Shown piece by piece: positions 1 through 5,114 of a stretch of DNA of 10,167 bases (position 1 is the stretch's first letter; each line of letters starts with the position of its first letter). A model generated the notes under the pieces. The model ran no database searches and had not been told where the DNA came from. It saw only the letters and a list, made by a program, of their open reading frames with translations. The DNA is from SSC3 sp035477015 (GTDB taxonomy: Bacteria > Actinomycetota > Actinomycetes > Propionibacteriales > Nocardioidaceae), in assembly GCA_035477015.1 (NCBI GenBank), contig DATILB010000177.1, positions 1-10,167 on the forward strand, in the 5' to 3' direction. A program made the translations under genes and the position numbers.

Positions 1-797
1 TCGGCCTTGTTGTTGAGCACGAGCACGGTGTCCGCCTCGTATGCCAACGCCGACGACCCGCGGAAGTGGTTGGTGCGCATGCGCTTGCCGCCACCGATGC
101 CTTCCTTGTCGGAGGCGACCACGGCGACGATCGGGATGTCGTGGTCGAGCGCCATGTCCTTGAGGCCCTCGACGACCCGGGTGATCCGATCGTCCTCGTC
201 CAGACGCTCCTCGGGCACCGGCACCTTCTGCAGGTAGTCCACGACGACCAGTGGCGGCTGGGCGGTGTCCGCGCGCACCTTCTGGATCATCTCGTTGATG
301 ACGTCGAGGCCGGTGGAGCTGCCCGTGGACCGGTGCACGATGAGCCGCTCGGCGTACTCGCGGACGATCTCGATCGCCTCCGCGCCGCCGTCGGTGTCGC
401 TGAGGCGCTCGGCCAGCCCATGGCCCATGCCGTCGGTGGCCTCGAAGGACTGGCGGATGCGCTGCACGCTCGGCGCGTCAGAGCCGCCGACCATGCCTGC
501 CTCGAGCGCCACGAGCCGGATCAGCGAGGTCTGTTGGTCGTGCTCGTAGGAGAAGAACAGGACGGCGCGACCGGCGCGGGCAACGTTGCGCGCGACCTGC
601 ATCATCAGCGTCGTCTTGCCCAGGCCTTGCGCGCCACCGAGGAGGATCAGGTCCCCGGAGCGGAAACCGCCGCTCAGGTGCTCGTCCAGCGGGGTGAAAC
701 CCGTGGGCCAGACGCGCGACGCAGAGTGCGCCCCCGCCTTGACGCGGTAGTCGGCCTGTTCGAGGGTGTCGTTCAGGTTCTGGAGTGAGAGGTCCAC
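1..797 (-). CDS. DnaB-C-like RecA-fold ATPase, C-terminus cut by window edge
   Basis: This is a minus-strand gene starting at a GTG at 797; the stop TGA six codons upstream in frame excludes a longer form. 265 codons are visible. The protein is a RecA-fold ATPase resembling the C-terminal helicase domain of DnaB. Walker A is GGAQGLGKTT (residues 54-63), followed by FFSYEHDQ (81-88), which matches the DnaB FSLEM segment with its catalytic Glu at E85. Walker B is LVVVDYLQK (183-191). The DnaB-like RGSSALAYEADTVLVL (246-261) lies near the cut end. The N-terminal DnaB domain is missing: only about 50 residues precede Walker A. The DnaB segment LSQLNR is replaced by AVVASDKEG (225-233), so the usual sensor Gln is absent. 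It is therefore probably not the replicative helicase. A KaiC/RadA-like or DnaB-derived accessory ATPase is possible, and its role is unknown. No strong ribosome-binding site is seen. It is divergent from rplJ. Confidence 0.85.
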   Translation of the reverse strand, partial: MDLSLQNLNDTLEQADYRVKAGAHSASRVWPTGFTPLDEHLSGGFRSGDLILLGGAQGLGKTTLMMQVARNVARAGRAVLFFSYEHDQQTSLIRLVALEAGMVGGSDAPSVQRIRQSFEATDGMGHGLAERLSDTDGGAEAIEIVREYAERLIVHRSTGSSTGLDVINEMIQKVRADTAQPPLVVVDYLQKVPVPEERLDEDDRITRVVEGLKDMALDHDIPIVAVVASDKEGIGGGKRMRTNHFRGSSALAYEADTVLVLNNKA

Positions 798-891
798 GCC
801 GTTATTGCACCATCAGCCCCGCCTGTCGCGGACGAATTTGAAGCAATTGGGGTCTCGACGGGGCTCGACCTCCTCGCTTCGCTCGGACAAT

Positions 892-921
892 TTGGCTCTT
901 CGCGGACGCCTCGCGTACTCT
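892..921 (+). promoter_or_regulatory. Candidate promoter for rplJ-rplL
   Basis: TTGGCT (892-897) and TACTCT (916-921) are separated by 18 bp and read toward rplJ. They sit just before the first hairpin of the leader, which is where a housekeeping-sigma promoter would be expected. Both boxes deviate from consensus and the start of transcription is inferred, not shown. Confidence 0.5.
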
Positions 922-928
922 TCTCCCG

Positions 929-1080
929 TAACCAGAGACCGCCGGTCGTCGGAGCCTGCCCACATGGGGGAGCCGACTGAAGGTCCCGCGAGAGCGGGCG
1001 GCCTGCGCAGGTGACACCGAGTGACCGCACGACGTACGTCGTGTCGCCAGCCCTGTGCCGTCTGCGCCAGGGCTTTCTTC
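929..1080 (+). promoter_or_regulatory. L10 leader, autoregulatory RNA upstream of rplJ
   Basis: The 200 nt before rplJ are dense with potential RNA helices. GTCGG (948-952) pairs with CCGAC (973-977), enclosing CCC-ACAT-GGG (959-968). CCCGC-GAGA-GCGGG (985-998) has a GNRA-type GAGA tetraloop. CCTGCGCAGG (1002-1011) and CACGACGTACGTCGTG (1028-1043) are palindromic. The opening ACCAGAGACCGCCGGTCGT resembles the start of actinobacterial L10 leaders as I remember them. In this family the L10(L12)4 complex binds its own mRNA leader and represses rplJ-rplL when stalk protein exceeds free rRNA. The class assignment rests on position, structure and remembered similarity, not on a covariance search, and the 5' and 3' limits are approximate. 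Confidence 0.75.
1049..1080 (+). terminator. Attenuator hairpin in the rplJ leader
   Basis: AGCCCTG (1049-1055) pairs with CAGGGCT (1068-1074) around a 12-nt loop, and the stem runs into TTTCTTC (1074-1080). This has the form of a weak intrinsic terminator, placed 42 nt before the rplJ start codon. Inside a structured ribosomal-protein leader it is best read as an attenuator that ends part of the transcripts. I did not identify a convincing competing antiterminator helix. Confidence 0.6.
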
Positions 1081-1091
1081 ATTCTCCGGCA

Positions 1092-1120
1092 GTCTCCTCA
1101 CGAGTAGTGCGGAAGGAGAC
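1092..1120 (+). promoter_or_regulatory. Hairpin covering the rplJ ribosome-binding site
   Basis: GTCTCCT (1092-1098) is exactly complementary to AGGAGAC (1114-1120), which contains the rplJ Shine-Dalgarno sequence (GGAAGGAG, 1111-1118). CAC (1099-1101) can also pair with GTG (1107-1109), giving 10 bp in total with a CGGA bulge (1110-1113) and a GAGTA loop (1102-1106). Folded, this would hide the ribosome-binding site four bases before the ATG, so translation could be controlled as well as transcription. Confidence 0.55.
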
Positions 1121-1122
1121 CC

Positions 1123-1812
1123 ATGGCGCGGCCAGACAAGGCAGCCGCTGTTGCGGAGATCGTGGATTCGTTCCAGGAGTCCGCTGGCGCTGTGCTGACC
1201 GAGTACCGCGGTCTCACCGTTAAGCAGCTGCAGGACCTGCGGCGAGCTCTCGGCGAGAACGCCAACTACGCCGTGGTGAAGAACACCCTGACCCAGCTCG
1301 CGGCCAAGGAGGCGGGTGTCGACGGGTTCGACGACCTGCTGAACGGTCCGACCGCCATCGCCTTCATCAACGGTGATGTGGTCGAGGCGGCCAAGGGTCT
1401 TCGCGACTTCGCCAAGGCACACCCCGCTCTTGTCATCAAGGGCGGCTACATCGACGGCTCCCTCATGGACGCGAAGGAGATCAGCAAGCTCGCTGACCTC
1501 GAGTCGCGCGAGGTGCTGCTGGGCAAGCTTGCGGGCGCGATGCTCGCCTCGCTCTCCCAGGCCGTCTACCTGCTCAACGCCCCCCTCGCGCAGGTTGCCC
1601 GGCTCGCCGGTGCACTGCAGGAGAAGGCCGAGCAGGACCCCACGATCCTCGCGGGTGGTGCCGGTGCTCCGGCTGCTGCAGCCGCCGAGGAGGCCCCCGC
1701 TGCGGAGGAGGTGCCGGCCGAGGAGACCACTGAGTCTGCCGAGGAGCCGGTCGCCGAAGCCGCAGAGGAGACCGCTGCCGAGTCTGCGGACGCACCCGCG
1801 GACGAGGCCTGA
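1123..1812 (+). CDS. rplJ: 50S ribosomal protein L10
   Basis: L10 anchors the L7/L12 dimers to 23S rRNA at the base of the ribosomal stalk, which recruits translation GTPases. The 229-residue protein opens MARPDKAAAVAEIVDSF and carries the family's GLTVKQLQDLRRAL and YAVVKNTL segments (roughly 30-56), the GPTAIAF segment and the long C-terminal helix that binds L7/L12 (roughly 130-175). The start is the ATG after a strong GGAAGGAG. Bacterial L10 is usually about 165-180 residues. Here a 50-residue tail (180-229) is added that consists mostly of Ala, Glu and Pro, with 16 acidic residues and no basic ones. rplL follows 30 bp after the stop, and expression is probably set by the leader and the hairpin over the ribosome-binding site. 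Confidence 0.98.
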   Translation: MARPDKAAAVAEIVDSFQESAGAVLTEYRGLTVKQLQDLRRALGENANYAVVKNTLTQLAAKEAGVDGFDDLLNGPTAIAFINGDVVEAAKGLRDFAKAHPALVIKGGYIDGSLMDAKEISKLADLESREVLLGKLAGAMLASLSQAVYLLNAPLAQVARLAGALQEKAEQDPTILAGGAGAPAAAAAEEAPAAEEVPAEETTESAEEPVAEAAEETAAESADAPADEA

Positions 1813-1842
1813 CCACCACCCACCACACGGAAGGAAGCCACC

Positions 1843-2235
1843 ATGGCGAAGCTCAGCACCGACGAGCTGCTTGACGCGTTCAAGGAGATGACCCTCCTGG
1901 AGCTCAGCGAGTTCGTGAAGCAGTTCGAGGAGACCTTCGGCGTGACCGCCGCAGCTCCGGTTGCCGTTGCGGCCGCTCCGGCCGCCGGCGGCGGCGCCGC
2001 TGCTGCCGACGACGCTGTCGAGCAGGACGAGTTCGATGTCGTCCTCGAGGCTGCCGGCGAGAAGAAGATCAACGTGATCAAGGAGGTCCGCGCGCTGACC
2101 TCCCTCGGTCTCAAGGAGGCCAAGGAGCTGGTCGAGGCCGCTCCCAAGGCCGTCCTCGAGAAGGTCAACAAGGAAGCCGCGGCGAAGGCCAAGGACGTCC
2201 TCGAGGCAGCCGGCGCCACCGTCTCGGTCAAGTGA
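1843..2235 (+). CDS. rplL: 50S ribosomal protein L7/L12
   Basis: L7/L12 is the multicopy stalk protein that binds L10 through its N-terminus and contacts EF-Tu, EF-G and other factors through its C-terminal domain. The 130-residue length is normal for actinobacteria. The N-terminal dimerisation helices (about 1-33, with LLDAFKEMTLLELSEFVKQF) are followed by an Ala/Gly/Pro hinge (about 35-60). The C-terminal domain (about 62-130) contains FDVVLEAAGEKKINVIKEVR and LGLKEAKELVEAAP, which are hallmark segments. A GGAAGG ribosome-binding site lies before the ATG. It is co-transcribed with rplJ, and the stem at 2261-2292 closes the unit. Confidence 0.99.
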   Translation: MAKLSTDELLDAFKEMTLLELSEFVKQFEETFGVTAAAPVAVAAAPAAGGGAAAADDAVEQDEFDVVLEAAGEKKINVIKEVRALTSLGLKEAKELVEAAPKAVLEKVNKEAAAKAKDVLEAAGATVSVK

Positions 2236-2260
2236 CTCACTGACTGAACAGCTAACGCGA

Positions 2261-2292
2261 TCGGCGGTCACCCCACACGGGGTGGCCGCCGA
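2261..2292 (+). terminator. Terminator stem after rplL
   Basis: TCGGCGGTCACCCC (2261-2274) pairs with GGGGTGGCCGCCGA (2279-2292) around an ACAC loop, giving 14 bp with one G-T wobble. No T-run follows. Strong stems without a U-tract are common at actinobacterial operon ends, so this probably separates the ribosomal unit from the mce operon. How efficient it is cannot be read from the sequence. Confidence 0.75.
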
Positions 2293-2462
2293 CTGCTGTC
2301 TCCAGCCTCAGGCGCAAACCTGAAGACTGTTCACCCCTAGACCGGTCCATCTCACCCTGAGAGCCACAAGCGACGGCAGGTGACAGATGCGACCGTCTTG
2401 GACAGACTGTCGGCAGACGACCGGGTGATGCCGGGCGTCGAACCGTGCGTAACCCTGGTCAC

Positions 2463-2480
2463 AACTACTCGTTGGTAGTT
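2463..2480. promoter_or_regulatory. Inverted repeat AACTAC-N6-GTAGTT, possible operator
   Basis: The two 6-bp arms (2463-2468 and 2475-2480) are perfect inverted repeats with a 6-bp spacer, 49 bp before the mkl start codon. The 18-bp size and symmetry suit a dimeric repressor of the TetR or GntR type. It does not match the KstR motif (AAC..GTT with a short spacer) known from mycobacterial sterol regulons. No regulator gene lies in the window. Confidence 0.4.
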
Positions 2481-2514
2481 CGGCCAAGGACGCTTGGGAC
2501 TCAGGCCGTGATTC

Positions 2515-2523
2515 AAAGGGAGG
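2515..2523 (+). promoter_or_regulatory. Ribosome-binding site fixing the GTG start of mkl
   Basis: AAAGGGAGG ends six bases before the GTG at 2530 and is the best Shine-Dalgarno match in the mce operon. It supports GTG at 2530 as the start of the first gene. Confidence 0.8.
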
Positions 2524-2529
2524 TCGCCG

Positions 2530-3486
2530 GTGGGCGTCGAGATCAAGATCGAGCATCTGACCAAGAGCTTCGGCAAGCAGCTCATCTGGGGCGATGTCTC
2601 GCTGACCATTCCTGCGGGTGAGATCTCGGTGATGCTCGGCCCGTCCGGTACCGGTAAGTCGGTGCTGCTCAAGACGCTGATCGGTCTGATCAAGCCCAAT
2701 GCCGGGTCGGTGGTCATCGAGGGTCTGGACATCGCGAACTGCAGCGAGAAGGACCTCTACGAGATCCGCAAGCTGTTCGGTGTGCTGTTCCAGGACGGTG
2801 CGATGTTCGGGTCGATGAACCTGTACGACAACGTGGCGTTCCCGTTGCGTGAGCACACCAAGAAGAACGAGTCTGAGATCCACAAGATCGTGATGGAGAA
2901 GATGGACCTGGTCGGTCTGGTCGGTGCGGAGGACAAGCTCCCCGGCGAGATCTCGGGTGGTATGCGCAAGCGTGCCGGCCTGGCCCGGGCTCTGGTGCTG
3001 GACCCGGAGATCGTGCTGTTCGACGAGCCGGACAGTGGCTTGGACCCGGTGCGTACGGCGTTCCTGAACCAGCTGATCATCGACCTGAACGCCCAGATCG
3101 ACGCGACGTTCCTGATCGTGACCCACGACATCAACACCGCCCGGACGGTCCCGGACAACATCGGCCTGCTGTACCACAAGCACCTGGCGATGTTCGGCCC
3201 CCGCGAGATGCTCCTGTCGTCGGAGGAGCCGGTGGTGCGTCAGTTCCTCAACGCCCAGCGGGTCGGCCCGATCGGTATGTCGGAGGAGAAGGACGCCGAC
3301 GAGCTCGAGGCTGAGAAGGACGAGGAGATGCCGGCGCTGCCGCCCATCCCGCTGCAGCTGGAGCCGTCCAACGGCATCCCGCGTCGTAGCCAGCGTCCCC
3401 CGGGCGAGTGGTGCCGGGTCAACGGGATCCTCCCGCCGCCCGGATCGTTCGCCTCGGCCAACGCCGGCCTGGCTCCGGGGTCCTGA
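2530..3486 (+). CDS. mkl: Mce/Mla-type ABC transporter ATPase (Mkl/MceG)
   Basis: This is the cytoplasmic ATPase that powers Mce lipid import through the YrbE permeases. In the 318 residues, Walker A is GPSGTGKS (37-44), the Q-loop is FQDGAMF (87-93), and the signature is ISGGMRKRAGLARAL (141-155), the SGGM variant typical of MlaF/Mkl rather than LSGGQ. Walker B is IVLFDEP (161-167), the D-loop is SGLDP (169-173), and the switch His is H199 in VTHD. A roughly 70-residue tail follows: an acidic stretch (251-266), then a Pro-rich segment with RRSQRPPGEW (285-294) and LPPPGSF (301-307). MceG-type ATPases have C-terminal extensions, but this one does not look like the mycobacterial one as I remember it. 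The gene is first in the operon and yrbEA starts 8 bp after its stop. Confidence 0.95.
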   Translation: MGVEIKIEHLTKSFGKQLIWGDVSLTIPAGEISVMLGPSGTGKSVLLKTLIGLIKPNAGSVVIEGLDIANCSEKDLYEIRKLFGVLFQDGAMFGSMNLYDNVAFPLREHTKKNESEIHKIVMEKMDLVGLVGAEDKLPGEISGGMRKRAGLARALVLDPEIVLFDEPDSGLDPVRTAFLNQLIIDLNAQIDATFLIVTHDINTARTVPDNIGLLYHKHLAMFGPREMLLSSEEPVVRQFLNAQRVGPIGMSEEKDADELEAEKDEEMPALPPIPLQLEPSNGIPRRSQRPPGEWCRVNGILPPPGSFASANAGLAPGS

Positions 3487-3494
3487 CCTCACAC

Positions 3495-4280
3495 ATGTCA
3501 TCAATCACCTCGGCGAGAGTCCTTGCGCCGATCGGGACAGCCGGCAAGCTGTTCGCCTTCGGGCTAGATGTCGGCCGTGGCCTCTTCCGGAGGCCGTTCC
3601 AGACTCGGGAATTCCTTCAGCAGGCGTGGTTCATCGCGTCTGTGACCATCATTCCGACCGCACTGGTCGCCATCCCCTTCGGCGCGGTCATCGCGCTGCA
3701 GGTCGGTGGCCTGATCAAGCAGTTCGGCGCGCAGTCGTTCACCGGCTCCGCGTCCGTCCTGGCGGTCGTGCGTGAGGCCGGACCGATCGCGACGTCGCTT
3801 CTGATCGCTGGTGCCGGTGGCTCGGCCATCGCAGCCGACCTCGGCGCGCGCAAGATCCGTGAAGAGCTCGACGCGATGATGGTGCTCGGCATCGATCCGA
3901 TCCAGCGCCTCGTCGTACCCCGCGTGCTGGCCTGCATGCTCGTCGCCGTGTTCCTCAACGGCCTGGTCAGCGTCGTCGGCGTCATGGGCGGCTACGTCTT
4001 CAACGTGATCCTGCAGGACGGCACACCAGGTGCCTATCTAGCCAGCTTCACCGCGCTCGCGCAGTTGCCCGACCTCTGGCAAGGCATGGCCAAAGCGCTC
4101 GTGTTCGGCCTGATCGCGGCCATCGTCGCGTCGTACAAGGGCATGAATGCGGCCGGTGGTCCCAAGGGTGTCGGCGATGCGGTCAACGAGTCCGTCGTCA
4201 TCACCTTCATCCTCCTTTTCGTCGTCAACTTCGTGATGAGCGCGCTGTACTTCCAGCTCGTCCCTCCAAAGACAGGTTGA
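3495..4280 (+). CDS. yrbEA: MlaE-family permease YrbEA
   Basis: This is the first of two integral-membrane permease subunits of the Mce importer. The 261-residue protein has about five or six hydrophobic segments (near 45-72, 98-114, 140-170, 195-215 and 233-256). The MlaE core is intact: REAGPIATSLLIAGAGGSAI (93-112), then LGARKIREELDAMMVLGIDP, whose EELDAM lies in the helix expected to contact the ATPase. I chose the ATG at 3495, eight bases after the mkl stop. The frame stays open upstream to 3408, but that extension would overlap mkl and is Pro/Arg-rich and unlike the family. No strong ribosome-binding site is seen, so it is probably translationally coupled to mkl. Confidence 0.95.
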   Translation: MSSITSARVLAPIGTAGKLFAFGLDVGRGLFRRPFQTREFLQQAWFIASVTIIPTALVAIPFGAVIALQVGGLIKQFGAQSFTGSASVLAVVREAGPIATSLLIAGAGGSAIAADLGARKIREELDAMMVLGIDPIQRLVVPRVLACMLVAVFLNGLVSVVGVMGGYVFNVILQDGTPGAYLASFTALAQLPDLWQGMAKALVFGLIAAIVASYKGMNAAGGPKGVGDAVNESVVITFILLFVVNFVMSALYFQLVPPKTG

Positions 4281-4284
4281 CGCC

Positions 4285-5112
4285 ATGGCCGACGTGAGGG
4301 CGATCTACCGCCGACCACTCAGTCAGCTCGACCATCTCGGGTCGGAGCTGCGCTTCTACGTGACTGCGCTGGCTTGGAGCCCGCGCACGCTCGCGCGCTA
4401 CAAGAAGGAGATCATGCGTCTCCTGGCCGAGGTCACTCTCGGCTCCGGCTCGCTTGCGGTGATCGGCGGCACCGTCGGCGTTATCACCATGATGTGCTTC
4501 TTCACCGGCACGGAGGTCGGGCTGCAGGGCTATGCCGCCCTCAACCAGCTCGGCACCGCCGCGTTCTCCGGCTTCGTCTCGGCGTACTTCAACACCCGCG
4601 AGATCGCCCCCCTGGTGGCCGGCATCGCGCTGGCGGCGACGGTCGGCTGCGGTTTCACGGCTCAGCTCGGCGCCATGCGGATCTCCGAGGAGATCGACGC
4701 TCTCGAGGTCATGGCGATCCCGTCGCTGCCGTTCCTGGTCACGACGCGGATCATCGCGGGTCTGATCGCTATCGTCCCGCTGTACGTCGTCGGACTGATG
4801 ATGTCCTACTTCGCGACCCGCCTGACGGTGACCCAGTTCTTCGGTCAGTCCTCCGGCACCTATGACCATTACTTCCAGACATTCCTGCCACCCGGCGACG
4901 TGCTGTGGTCCTTCGGCAAGGTCCTCGTCTTCGCGGTCGTGGTGATCCTGATCCACTGCTACCACGGCTACAACGCGTCGGGCGGTCCCGCCGGCGTGGG
5001 CCTGGCCGTCGGCCGCGCCGTCCGCACCTCGATCGTGGCGATCAATGTCATCGACCTCTTCCTGTCGATGGCGATCTGGGGCGCGTCGACCACCGTCAGG
5101 TTGGCTGGTTAG
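4285..5112 (+). CDS. yrbEB: MlaE-family permease YrbEB
   Basis: This is the second permease subunit, expected to pair with YrbEA. Its 275 residues begin with an amphipathic N-terminal region (LRFYVTALAWSPRTLARYKK, 22-41), followed by hydrophobic spans near 55-75, 107-125, 144-172, 215-235 and 250-270. The MlaE signature NTREIAPLVAGIALAATVG (103-121) leads into GAMRISEEIDALEVM (129-143), with the EEIDAL coupling motif. The ATG follows the yrbEA stop by 4 bp. Having two adjacent non-identical YrbE proteins, rather than one MlaE homodimer, is characteristic of actinobacterial mce loci. Confidence 0.95.
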   Translation: MADVRAIYRRPLSQLDHLGSELRFYVTALAWSPRTLARYKKEIMRLLAEVTLGSGSLAVIGGTVGVITMMCFFTGTEVGLQGYAALNQLGTAAFSGFVSAYFNTREIAPLVAGIALAATVGCGFTAQLGAMRISEEIDALEVMAIPSLPFLVTTRIIAGLIAIVPLYVVGLMMSYFATRLTVTQFFGQSSGTYDHYFQTFLPPGDVLWSFGKVLVFAVVVILIHCYHGYNASGGPAGVGLAVGRAVRTSIVAINVIDLFLSMAIWGASTTVRLAG

Positions 5113-5114
5113 CC

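Larger units (their letters stand above)
2293..2529. other. Intergenic region before the mce operon
   Basis: No credible gene is seen in these 237 nt. They hold a short TCAGG/CCTGA hairpin (2308-2323), the 8-bp palindrome GACCGGTC (2340-2347), the dyad at 2463-2480 and the mkl ribosome-binding site. A TTGGAC at 2398-2403 could be a -35 box, but no acceptable -10 lies 16-19 bp downstream, so I do not assign a promoter. The operon must start here or be read through from rplL. Confidence 0.6.

Noticed and set aside
66..788. Plus-strand open frame of 240 codons over the DnaB-like gene
   Set aside because: The minus-strand reading gives Walker A, Walker B and DnaB motifs in order, whereas this frame is a Val/Asp/Arg-rich shadow.
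1..797. Replicative DnaB helicase
   Set aside because: The N-terminal domain is absent and the LSQLNR-type motif is changed, so the gene should not be labelled dnaB.
802..2271. Long minus-strand open frame of 489 codons opposite rplJ-rplL
   Set aside because: It lies antisense to two certain ribosomal-protein genes, and its Gly/Leu/Arg/Asp-rich translation matches no family. It is a by-product of high GC and the third-position bias of the real genes.
2398..2426. TTGGAC as a -35 box for the mce operon
   Set aside because: No sequence resembling TANNNT lies at the right distance downstream, so a promoter call is not supported.
3408..3494. N-terminal extension of yrbEA
   Set aside because: It would overlap mkl by 79 bp, is Arg/Pro-rich, and has no counterpart in MlaE/YrbE proteins; the ATG at 3495 fits the family.
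2308..3504. Minus-strand open frame of 398 codons opposite mkl
   Set aside because: The translation is low-complexity (His, Arg, Leu, Val, Asp repeats) and fully opposed to a certain ABC ATPase gene.
4905..5114. N-terminal extension of mceA
   Set aside because: It overlaps the yrbEB coding region, is Arg-rich, and would place 70 foreign residues before the normal MceA membrane anchor.
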